From CAYWNK01 sp047639615 (lineage in GTDB: Bacteria > Planctomycetota > UBA1135 > GCA-002686595): DNA of 40,972 nucleotides. The stretch spans positions 1 through 40,972 of the forward strand of contig JBLIOL010000007.1 of the NCBI GenBank assembly GCA_047639615.1, written 5' to 3'. The position numbers and the translations under genes are program-made. This document shows, one piece after another, positions 9,173-18,351 of the stretch. Numbering within the stretch: position 1 is the first letter of the stretch; each line of letters opens with the position of its first letter. The notes under the pieces were generated by a model, which saw nothing but the letters and a program-made list of their open reading frames with translations, ran no database searches and was not told the DNA's origin.

Positions 9173-9499
9173 CTAGCTAAGCCCGCCGAGCAGGCTCTTG
9201 GCTGTGTCCAGCAGGTCCGGCAGGGCGCTCTCGAGCGCGGCCGTGGCGCGCTCGGCGGTCAGGTCAGCCTTCGCGCCTAGCTCGCTGGGCTCGAGCTTCT
9301 GAATCAGGTCCGGCAGGTCGACCTCGCCCATGATGGAGGCCATGTCCAGGCTGCCGCTCCCGATCAGCGCGGCGACCTTCTCAATCAGGGCATCGATAAA
9401 GGAGCGCGCCTGCGCCTCCTCGAACCCGGCCTCAGCCTGGAGCTTGGAGGTGAGCGCCTCGATCTGGGTACCGAGCATCTGCTTCAAGAGTTCATCCAT
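9173..9499 (-). CDS. Small alpha-helical protein, hypothetical
   Basis: This is a 108-residue acidic, Ala/Leu-rich protein with no signal peptide or membrane segment, so it is likely cytosolic. The sequence is almost entirely helix-forming (EEAQARSFIDALIEKVAALIG, a short Gly/Ser break, then a second helical half). ATG 9499 is chosen; a GTG three codons upstream (9508) is equally readable. It follows the hybrid histidine kinase by 32 bp (23 bp with the GTG start), so it may be its co-transcribed partner. I do not recognise a family; a distant DUF937-type protein is conceivable but unsupported. Confidence 0.7.
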   Translation of the reverse strand: MDELLKQMLGTQIEALTSKLQAEAGFEEAQARSFIDALIEKVAALIGSGSLDMASIMGEVDLPDLIQKLEPSELGAKADLTAERATAALESALPDLLDTAKSLLGGLS

Positions 9500-9531
9500 G
9501 GGGAGCACGATACAGCTTGAAGCAGCGCTCG

Positions 9532-12111
9532 TCAGCCGGCCTTGCGCTCGGAGTTGTCCGACTCTTGGCCGGCGTCCTTCAGCCAGAGCAGCATGCCGGC
9601 CCGCATGGCTTCCGTGCCCAGGGGCTTGACCAGGTGGTCGTCCATGCCGGAGTTGATGATGCGCTCGTGGTCGCCTTCCAGCGCTAGGGAGCTGACTGCC
9701 AGGATCGGCATGTGGCCCAGCGAGGGGTCCGCGGCTTCAGCCTGGCGAATGCGGCGAGTGGCTTCGTAGCCGTTCACCTCGGGCATCAAACAGTCCATCA
9801 GGACCATGTCGAAGTTACCGGAGAGGGCACGCTCGACGGCTTGCTCGCCGCCCGGAACCACCTCGACCGTGCATCCAAGCTTGAGCAACATGCGGTGGAC
9901 GACCAGGCGCGTGACGTGATCGTCTTCCGCTACCAGGACCCGCAGGTTGGAAAGCCGATCGCCAGCCACCGTGGCCTCGGGCTTGTCGCAGGGCTCCAGG
10001 GGCAGCTCGAAGTAGAAGCTTGTACCGCTGTCGGTGGAATCAGCACCCATAGATCCAAGCATGCTCTTCAACAGTTGCTTGGTGACCAGCAAGCGAATGC
10101 CGGTTTCCGCATAGCCGAGCTGCTGGTTGGGAGCGCTGAGGCGGAAGGGGCTAGAGCTACTCTCGAAGAGGCTCGTGTCCAGGTCCCTGTCCTCAACGTT
10201 GACCTCCACACGCAGCACCTCGCGGTCGTAGCCATCATCCCGTTGCCAGCGCACCTTGACTTGGATGTCGCCGCCCTCGGTGATTCGGATGGTGTTATCT
10301 AGCAGGTTGATGAGGACCTGTTCGAAGCGCGGTCCATCCACGAGCGCGTAGCCCGGGAGATTCTCGGGGAAGTCCACCTGCACACGCCTGTTGCAGTCCG
10401 CGGCGCCTGCTGCTGAGGCGCCACAGGCATCCTGCACGAGCATGTGCAAGTCGAATGGTTCCTTTTTAAAGGTCATCCCGCCCATGTCGAGCTGGGAGAT
10501 GTCCAAGACATCGTTGACCTGGTCGAGGAGCGACTGGCCACAGGCTTCGAGGGTGCGCGCGTGGTCGACCAGCTCCGGTGCCAGCTCGCCTTCCATAATG
10601 ACCTGGGTCAGGCCCAAGATTCCGGTCAGGGGCGTGCGGATTTGGTGGCTGACTTCCGTCAGGAATTCCGACTTGGTGCGGCTGGCGACCTCGGCGGATT
10701 CCATGCCTTCCACGAGGCCTTTTTCGAAGGCCCGGCGGTCGGTGGTGTCCTCCATGACAACCACTAGGTGGGCGATCGGACCGTTCAGGCGACGCACGGG
10801 CGCGACGATCAGGCTGGAGGGGAACTCGCTGCCGTTCTTGCGCTGGTCGGTAACCTCGCCTGTGTAGGAAGAGCCCTTGTTGATCGTGGCCCACATGCTC
10901 TTGCGTGCATGGGGAGTGCGCCGCGTGCTGTCGAAGAGCCGCGGGATCTGGCCGATGGACTCGGCGGGGGAGTAGCCCGTGAGCTTGCAGTAGGCGGGGT
11001 TGACCCACTCGATGCGGCCTTCGGTATCCGTTACAAAGATCGCGTTAGCTGCGGCCTCCAGGGCCACCAAATGCAGGTGTGCTTGGGTGTCGAGACCTGC
11101 GGAGCGAGAGGAGAAGGCCTTCCATAGGAGGACCCAGCACGTGCTGACGACAGCTAGTAGCAAACCGAGTAGCCCGAGCTGCTGCAGGCTGCTGGCCTTG
11201 CGTGTGGCACGTACGGACTGGCGCTCCTGCTTGAGCAGGCTCGAGAGACCCTGCATGCCCTGCTCGTAGGACTTGCGAGCACTCTTGTACTGCTCGCTGA
11301 TGAGCATGTCCTTGGCGGCTTGCAGTTCGCCCTCGCGCACGAGCTCGAAGGCCCGCTGGTTGAGTGCTAGCAGCAGCTGATTGGCGTGGCTGGCCGTTCG
11401 TGAAGCGTCCTGTTGACGCAAGCCTGGCACCAGGTCCGTGGCCTCATCAATGGCCGCGATCAGCTTGGGTTCAAAGCGCCCATAGCGCTGCTCCCACTTC
11501 GGCTCGCCGGTGGTGACAGCCATGCTCGCGGACATGCTCAGGAGCTCATCCAGGTGGTTGATGCTGCCCTCGAGCTCCATCAGGCGCGAGCTGCGCGTGC
11601 GCACGCCAGCGAAGCGCTGCATGCTCTCGCCGTAGATCCACTTATGCTCGTCGTACTCGCTACTGAATAGAATCTCGCGCGCACCCGCGAGGTCACCTTT
11701 GTTGATCAGAGCGAAGGCGTGATGCTCCATCACGATCAGCTTGGCGTTGGCGTCGTCGGTTCGCTTGGCGGCCTCGCTCTGGTGTGCTTCCGGGAAGACC
11801 ACGAGCGCGTCGCGCAGAGCTGCATCGAGCTGCGGTTCGTGCTGCTTGTAGTTAGCCTCCCAATGCTCGTCGCCGGTGCTCGCGGCCATGCGCGCGGACA
11901 TGGTCAGAACCTCGTCCAGATACAGGATCCGCTGTTGCAACTCGATGCCGAGCAGCTCCTGATCCGTAGCCAGTTCCTGATCCGCGTGCTCCGTGAACAC
12001 ATTGTTGGCGAGCCACAGGAAGACGAGCAGGGTCACTCCGGCCGCGAGGCCAAAGGCCAGTCGCGGAATAGAGTGTCGCATGTGGGTGGGCGTGTCGGCG
12101 CTGGCGTTCAT
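9532..12111 (-). CDS. Hybrid histidine kinase with duplicated sensor, PAS, HisKA, eroded ATPase and receiver
   Basis: This 859-residue inner-membrane protein has a membrane helix at about 16-36, a periplasmic helical region at about 40-305, a second membrane helix at about 311-331, PAS at about 345-455 and HisKA with H489 (EVSHQIRTPL). The HATPase region spans about 590-705 and the receiver about 722-845 with phosphoacceptor D773 (LMDCLMPEVNG) and K829 (VKP). The periplasmic part is a tandem duplication: LDEVLTMSARMAASTG (about 65) and LDELLSMSASMAVTTG (about 187). The ATPase keeps an N-box-like NLLDNTIRITE, but I see no DxGxG motif, and the GTGLGL position reads YAETGIRL. ATP binding is therefore doubtful. 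The receiver looks complete. Confidence 0.92.
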   Translation of the reverse strand: MNASADTPTHMRHSIPRLAFGLAAGVTLLVFLWLANNVFTEHADQELATDQELLGIELQQRILYLDEVLTMSARMAASTGDEHWEANYKQHEPQLDAALRDALVVFPEAHQSEAAKRTDDANAKLIVMEHHAFALINKGDLAGAREILFSSEYDEHKWIYGESMQRFAGVRTRSSRLMELEGSINHLDELLSMSASMAVTTGEPKWEQRYGRFEPKLIAAIDEATDLVPGLRQQDASRTASHANQLLLALNQRAFELVREGELQAAKDMLISEQYKSARKSYEQGMQGLSSLLKQERQSVRATRKASSLQQLGLLGLLLAVVSTCWVLLWKAFSSRSAGLDTQAHLHLVALEAAANAIFVTDTEGRIEWVNPAYCKLTGYSPAESIGQIPRLFDSTRRTPHARKSMWATINKGSSYTGEVTDQRKNGSEFPSSLIVAPVRRLNGPIAHLVVVMEDTTDRRAFEKGLVEGMESAEVASRTKSEFLTEVSHQIRTPLTGILGLTQVIMEGELAPELVDHARTLEACGQSLLDQVNDVLDISQLDMGGMTFKKEPFDLHMLVQDACGASAAGAADCNRRVQVDFPENLPGYALVDGPRFEQVLINLLDNTIRITEGGDIQVKVRWQRDDGYDREVLRVEVNVEDRDLDTSLFESSSSPFRLSAPNQQLGYAETGIRLLVTKQLLKSMLGSMGADSTDSGTSFYFELPLEPCDKPEATVAGDRLSNLRVLVAEDDHVTRLVVHRMLLKLGCTVEVVPGGEQAVERALSGNFDMVLMDCLMPEVNGYEATRRIRQAEAADPSLGHMPILAVSSLALEGDHERIINSGMDDHLVKPLGTEAMRAGMLLWLKDAGQESDNSERKAG

Positions 12112-12132
12112 GGAGGAAGGCGTGAGGCAGTT

Positions 12133-12145
12133 AGGGAGACTCCCT
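12133..12145. promoter_or_regulatory. Short perfect inverted repeat upstream of hybrid histidine kinase
   Basis: AGGGAGACTCCCT has 6-base arms around a single A and ends 22 bp upstream of the kinase start at 12111. It could be an operator or part of the 5' leader. Nothing else in the sequence assigns a regulator, and short palindromes like this arise by chance. Confidence 0.25.
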
Positions 12146-12257
12146 GTGCTTCTCGACCAAATCCGCCTGAGACCGAAATTCGGATCACTATTTAGGGGAG
12201 CTTGCGGGATTGCACCACCCCACAGGCCCTTAATGCTCCTAGGGAGCCCCCAAGGTC

Positions 12258-13709
<1,452 letters not shown>

Positions 13710-13711
13710 GA

Positions 13712-16700
13712 TTAGTGCAGGGTGACGGTCTCGTCGAGATTCAGGATCAGGCTGGTGAGCAGGGTGAAGGCCGCGTGCTCGCCAGCGTCTAGCTCTAGGG
13801 ACACATCGGCGTCGCCCACGGAACGCAAGGCGGCCGCACCTTCCGGGTCGTCTTGGAAGTGCGCGCGAGCATCGGCGAGCAAGCCGATAAGCTCGCTCAG
13901 TTCGTCCGCTTCCGGGGTGCGGGAGGTCGCGCTGCGGAAGGCCCAGGTGGCTCGCTCCGTGTCCGATTCGCCGCCTTCGCGCAGGGTGCGCGCGGCGAAG
14001 GCGCGCGCCATCTCTACGAACTGCCGATCGTTCATGAGCACCAGTGCTTGCAGCGGCGTGTTGGTGCGCTCGCGGCGCACGGTGCAGCTCTCGCGGCTGG
14101 GTGCATCGAAGATGGCTAGGTTCGGCGGCGGTGCTGTGCGCTTCCAGAATGTGTAGAGGCTGCGGCGCCAGTTATTGTCGCCTTCGTCCTGCACGAAGCG
14201 CACGGTGTTGCTGCCCGAGTAGCCCACGGCAAACCACACGCCGCTGGGCTGGTAGGGTTTCACGGAGGGCCCGCCGAGGCGTTCCGCCATGAGTCCCGAG
14301 AGGTGGAGTGCTTGATCGCGCAGAACTTCGCCGTCGAGGCGATAGCGCGGACCGCGGGCGAGCAAGCGGTTGGCCGGATCCACTCCCAGTAGGCTGGCGT
14401 CTACGTTCGATGCCTGGCGGAAACTGGCCGAGGTGACCAAGCGCTTGTGCAGGGCCTTCATGTCCCAGCCGTCCGCCACGAAGGAGGTGGCCAGGTGGTC
14501 GAGCAGGTCGGGGTTGATGGGTTGCTCGCCCTGCACGCCGAAATCGCCGGCGGTCTTGACCAGGCCGGTGCCGAAGAAGCGTTGCCAGTGGCGGTTGACC
14601 GTGACGCGCGCGGTGAGCGGGTGTGCGGGGTCCACCAGCCAGCGCGCCAGGCCCAGGCGATTGCGCGGCGCATCCGCCGGCATGGGCGGCAGGGAAGCGG
14701 GGGTGTTGGCTTGGACCTTGTCGCCGGGCTTATCGTACTGGCCGCGCATGAGTATGAAGGCATCGCGGCTGGCCATGGCACTACCGGAGACCAGAGTGGT
14801 CGGGAGCGCGGCCTCGAAGGCTGTGCGCGCAGCTTCGCGTGCTTGGACGTCTTCAAAGAGGGCGATCCAAGCGGGTGCGTGGGTGCTGCGGTAGCGCTGC
14901 TTGAGGCGCGCCTTGTGGCTGTCGCTGAGTTGGACATCAGATGCAGCCAGGGCCAGGGAGAGATCGTGGGGGAGCCCCAAGCGTCCCGGCGCAGCGTCCA
15001 ATCCGTCCTGGCGCGGGTCCAGGCTGAAGGCGAAGCCGGCTGCGCCGCCGTAGTTGACGATCGCCATCAGCACCTCGTTGTCGCCGGCGCGCAAGGGCAG
15101 CACGGCTTGGTCCTGACCGAGCGCAACGCCCCGGGCCGCGGGGTTCTTGTGCACCTCTTTGCCATTGACCCACACGCGAATGGCATCGTCGCTGCCGAGC
15201 TGGGCATTGGCGAGGACGGCCAAAGGCACGTGAATGTTGCGGCGCAGCCAATAGACACCACTGGTGTCCGGCAGCATGTGAACCTTGGCGTCCGTGGAGT
15301 CTTCAACCGGCTTCCAGCTGGAGTCTTGCGGCGCATCGGCGTGGGTGATGCGGCCATAGGCGCCGCGCGCATCGCTGCTGTCTGTAGGGCCGCTCAACTG
15401 CCAAGAGTCGTTGCGCCAGGGCAGGACCAGGAGGTTGGGGTCCTCGCTGATGGAGAGACGCACGCCCGAGAAGGTGTGAGCCGCGTGCTGGGATTCGAAT
15501 TCCAAATTCACGCGCAGGACGGTGCCGGCGGACCAGCCGATCGGTTCCCTAAAGAACACGGCAGCGGCGCGATCACCTTGCTTGCCCAAGGCGCCCCAGC
15601 CTGTCTCAGGATCCTTATCCAGCACGCCGGTAATCGGGTAGCGATCCTGATCGTGGGTCGCGACCGCGTGCACCAGGGGCACCGCCTTTGCCAACTCCGG
15701 ATGTCCCGCGGGCCAGGCCTCCACCGTCACTCGAGAGAGCACGAAGTTCTGGTTGACGGCGCGTCCAGGTAGCTTCTGATCGGCGGCGCTGGTGAGCGCT
15801 TCTAGCCGCAGAGCCGTGATGCTCTGCTCACCTGCGAAGGCGGTCAGGGTGTAGATGTCCTTGGCCGCTGCGGGACCGGAGGCATGTGCGCTCTGGTCCG
15901 CGCGAATGTCGAGCTGCGTACCCTCGCGGCTGGTGGCGGACTCGAGGGAGAGCACCAACCAACGCTCTTGGAGCGTGTTCAACAGGGACGTGGACCAGAG
16001 CGCCTGGCTCGCGTCCACCTCGGGCATGGGCGCATCCAGCTCGGCACGTTTGCCCGTTAAGCCGGCCTCGATCACAGCCAGTTCCCCGCGCTCTTGCGTG
16101 TTCATGGCACGCACGAAGGGCACGGGGTTGGTGATGTTACGGTCGCTGGCTTCGTCGCCAAGCTCATCGAAGAAGGCGTAGAGGCTGTAGTAGTCGCGCG
16201 TGCTGAGCGGGTCGTACTTGTGGTCGTGGCATTTGGCACAACCCATGGTCAGCCCCATCCAAATAGTGGAGGTGGTGTCCGTGCGATCCTTGGCGTAGAT
16301 CGAGCGGTACTCCTCGGCGATCATGCCGCCTTCGGCGCTGCTGGGATTGTTGCGGTTGAAGCCGGAGGCGATTACCTGATCGTCGCTGGCGCCTTCGAGT
16401 AAGTCGCCCGCGAGCATCTCGATGGTGAATTGGTCGAAGGGTTGGCCTTCGTTGAGTACACGCACAACGTGATCGCGCCAGGGCCACATGGTGCGCAGGT
16501 TGTCTAGGTGCAAGCCATGGGTGTCGGCGTAACGCGCCGCATCCAGCCAGTAGCGTGCCATGTGTTCGCCGTAGCGCGGGGATGCGATCAGGTCGTCGAC
16601 CAGGCGCTCGAAGGCGTCCTCGGACTTGTCCACCAGGAAGGCGTCCAGCTGATCGAGGGTCAGCGGCATGCCCGTCAAGGCCAAGGCGGCGCGACGTGCC

Positions 16701-17239
16701 AGGACGCTGCGCTCGGCCTCGGGCTTGGGCGCGAGCCCGCGCGCCTCGAGCGCCGCGAGTACGAATTGGTCCAGGGGCTGGCGCACCCAATCGGCCTGCT
16801 GGACGGCGGGCAAGGCCGGCGCCTCGGGCGCCACGAAAGCCCAGTGTTGCGACCAGCCTGCGCCCTCCTCGATCCAGCGTCCCAGCAGAGCGATCTCCTC
16901 CGGCTTCAGTTGCTTGCCGGAATTCTCCGGGGGCATCAGGTCGGAGTCGTCGCTCGCACTAACCCGATGCCAGAGCTCACTGGCATCGCGGTCGCCCGGA
17001 ACCACCGCGTGTTCGCCGCCCTTCAATTCCGCCCTGGGGCCCTCGGGCGTGTCCAGACGTAGGCCGGCCTTGCGCTGCTGCTGATCGGGCCCGTGGCACG
17101 CGAAACAGTTCTCCGACAGGATCGGGAGCACATCCCGTGCGAAGTCGATGGGCGGGCTATCGCTGTCCTCAGCGAATCCGGCCGTGGCGAGCAGGACCAG
17201 GAGTCCGGTGCGATGCAGGGGGGGCAGAAACCGGATCAT
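13712..17239 (-). CDS. PSCyt1 / DUF1549 / DUF1553 (PSD1) cytochrome-type secreted protein
   Basis: From ATG 17239 this is 1175 residues with a signal peptide (MIRFLPPLHRTGLLVLLATA). A longer frame from GTG 17278 would add 13 residues before it. Residues 45-49 (CFACH) form a c-type heme motif in a PSCyt1 domain, and DUF1549 follows with a second CAKCH (334-338). The C-terminus holds DUF1553 (PANRLLARGPRYRLDGEVLRD, then RRSLYTFWKRTAPPPNL). Between them lies an extra segment with beta-sandwich character, including VYWLRRNIHVP and IRVWVNGKEVHKNP, which resembles a galactose-binding-like module. The gene is coupled to DUF1501 downstream. Such pairs have been proposed to act on complex polysaccharides, but this is unproven. 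Confidence 0.94.
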   Translation of the reverse strand: MIRFLPPLHRTGLLVLLATAGFAEDSDSPPIDFARDVLPILSENCFACHGPDQQQRKAGLRLDTPEGPRAELKGGEHAVVPGDRDASELWHRVSASDDSDLMPPENSGKQLKPEEIALLGRWIEEGAGWSQHWAFVAPEAPALPAVQQADWVRQPLDQFVLAALEARGLAPKPEAERSVLARRAALALTGMPLTLDQLDAFLVDKSEDAFERLVDDLIASPRYGEHMARYWLDAARYADTHGLHLDNLRTMWPWRDHVVRVLNEGQPFDQFTIEMLAGDLLEGASDDQVIASGFNRNNPSSAEGGMIAEEYRSIYAKDRTDTTSTIWMGLTMGCAKCHDHKYDPLSTRDYYSLYAFFDELGDEASDRNITNPVPFVRAMNTQERGELAVIEAGLTGKRAELDAPMPEVDASQALWSTSLLNTLQERWLVLSLESATSREGTQLDIRADQSAHASGPAAAKDIYTLTAFAGEQSITALRLEALTSAADQKLPGRAVNQNFVLSRVTVEAWPAGHPELAKAVPLVHAVATHDQDRYPITGVLDKDPETGWGALGKQGDRAAAVFFREPIGWSAGTVLRVNLEFESQHAAHTFSGVRLSISEDPNLLVLPWRNDSWQLSGPTDSSDARGAYGRITHADAPQDSSWKPVEDSTDAKVHMLPDTSGVYWLRRNIHVPLAVLANAQLGSDDAIRVWVNGKEVHKNPAARGVALGQDQAVLPLRAGDNEVLMAIVNYGGAAGFAFSLDPRQDGLDAAPGRLGLPHDLSLALAASDVQLSDSHKARLKQRYRSTHAPAWIALFEDVQAREAARTAFEAALPTTLVSGSAMASRDAFILMRGQYDKPGDKVQANTPASLPPMPADAPRNRLGLARWLVDPAHPLTARVTVNRHWQRFFGTGLVKTAGDFGVQGEQPINPDLLDHLATSFVADGWDMKALHKRLVTSASFRQASNVDASLLGVDPANRLLARGPRYRLDGEVLRDQALHLSGLMAERLGGPSVKPYQPSGVWFAVGYSGSNTVRFVQDEGDNNWRRSLYTFWKRTAPPPNLAIFDAPSRESCTVRRERTNTPLQALVLMNDRQFVEMARAFAARTLREGGESDTERATWAFRSATSRTPEADELSELIGLLADARAHFQDDPEGAAALRSVGDADVSLELDAGEHAAFTLLTSLILNLDETVTLH

Positions 17240-17277
17240 GTAGACCGTTATAGCATCGCCCCCTGGGCGCGGAGGCA

Positions 17278-18243
17278 CTAATCCGGTCGGCGCAGCATGA
17301 CCTGGCTGGCCTCGATGGGTCCGTTCCCGACCTGGCGCTTTTTGGTCCCGTGGAAGACCCCGTCCGGCCCCTTGCTCCAGAGTTCGGTGAGGTGCGCGCT
17401 GACGTCAGCGTTAAAGACCTGTAGATCGAGGCTGACCCCGTTCTCGGTCGCGGTCACGGTGCCTTCCTGCACCTCGCCCTGCGCGCCGATTTCGAGCAAG
17501 CGCACCTGCTTCAATTCGGGGTGCCAGAACATGATGCCCCGGGTTAGGGACACGGCCTCCGCTGATAGATCCTTCACCTCTACCAGCATGGCGCTGCCCT
17601 CTGCCGCCCAGCGGAAATTCAAACGACCGTGGGGAGCGTCTGCGCCCCCTGCGATTACATCCCAATCGCCCGTAAAGTCATCGAGGAAGGCAAGCTTCTC
17701 GCTCGGCTTGAAACTGGGCGGGGCGATCTCGGGCAGGGGGCGCAACTCGTCCTGATGGGTGAAGCGGAAGTTGGCCGCTTCCGCTAGCCCAGTCTTGGTG
17801 CGTGTGAACAGACTCCAGTCGTAGGCCTTGTTGCCCTCGAAGGCCCAACGTGAGACGTAGGTGAGTTTGCGACCGGAGATGTGGTAGGCCAAGTCCGCGT
17901 CCAAGCGTTCGTCCTGCCACTCGAGTCCAATCTCGACCAGCGCGTCGCCGGTACCCACGGAGAGGGCCCGCAGAGTCTTCGAGCCGGGGTGCCAGTAGTA
18001 GACGCTCTCCGACTGCGGCCATTGAGCGAGCTTGTCGGCGTTGCGTGTGTGTAGCCAGAGCGAGCGCTTGCCCGGGCCATACATGAAGCGATGGAAATTG
18101 TTCGGAGCACCTTCGCCGCCGGCGACCCATTCACCCCCGGCAAGCCTGGTCAGCTTGGTCCAGGCATCGATCTTAGGCGACTGCTCGGTGGGGGCCTGGG
18201 GGACGAGAGTGGCCATCAGGCACAGCAATGCGGATGCGAACAT
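17278..18243 (-). CDS. Secreted protein with two lipocalin-like (DUF1579-like) halves
   Basis: This 321-residue protein has a short signal peptide (MFASALLCLMATLVPQAP). The mature chain falls into two similar beta-rich halves: one begins near LAGGEWVAGG and contains SVYYWHPGSKTLRALSVG, the other begins near FTGDWDVIAGG and contains GIMFWHPELKQVRLLEIG. The shared FWHP..K..R.L pattern suggests an internal duplication of a calycin-like domain similar to DUF1579. Its stop lies 38 bp before the ATG of the PSCyt1/DUF1553 gene on the same strand, so it likely heads that operon. It is divergent from the WD40 kinase. Function unknown. Confidence 0.8.
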   Translation of the reverse strand: MFASALLCLMATLVPQAPTEQSPKIDAWTKLTRLAGGEWVAGGEGAPNNFHRFMYGPGKRSLWLHTRNADKLAQWPQSESVYYWHPGSKTLRALSVGTGDALVEIGLEWQDERLDADLAYHISGRKLTYVSRWAFEGNKAYDWSLFTRTKTGLAEAANFRFTHQDELRPLPEIAPPSFKPSEKLAFLDDFTGDWDVIAGGADAPHGRLNFRWAAEGSAMLVEVKDLSAEAVSLTRGIMFWHPELKQVRLLEIGAQGEVQEGTVTATENGVSLDLQVFNADVSAHLTELWSKGPDGVFHGTKKRQVGNGPIEASQVMLRRPD

Positions 18244-18278
18244 GGCTGCACTCTAACCCGGACGGCGTAAGCGTGGCT

Positions 18279-18334
18279 GGTGCCTAGGACTTGCGTAGGA
18301 ACTGCATGTGGTGGGAGATACTGCCTAGGGCACC
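18279..18334. promoter_or_regulatory. Imperfect inverted repeat in the divergent promoter region
   Basis: GGTGCCTAGG (18279-18288) is mirrored by CCTAGGGCACC (18324-18334), with one unpaired G and a 35-base centre. The pair sits in the 108-bp gap between the divergent lipocalin-like gene and the WD40 kinase gene, where shared control would be placed. No regulator can be assigned. Confidence 0.3.
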
Positions 18335-18351
18335 AACGTAGAATCTGGTCC

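Noticed and set aside
9171..9180. CTAG at the convergent stops of the serine hydrolase and the small gene as a possible empty insertion site
   Set aside because: The tetranucleotide is present and overlaps one stop codon only, with no trace of an element. It shows such sites exist but is not evidence of an insertion.
12235..12247. GCTCCTAGGGAGC, looking like a degenerate end of the CTAG repeat
   Set aside because: Only the short palindrome around CTAG is shared; none of the following GTGTCGC sequence of the true element is present, so it is a chance similarity.
14447..15772. A 441-residue plus-strand ORF antisense to the DUF1549/DUF1553 gene
   Set aside because: It lacks any recognisable motif, and the minus strand is a clearly conserved coding gene throughout. 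Long antisense frames are expected in GC-rich DNA.
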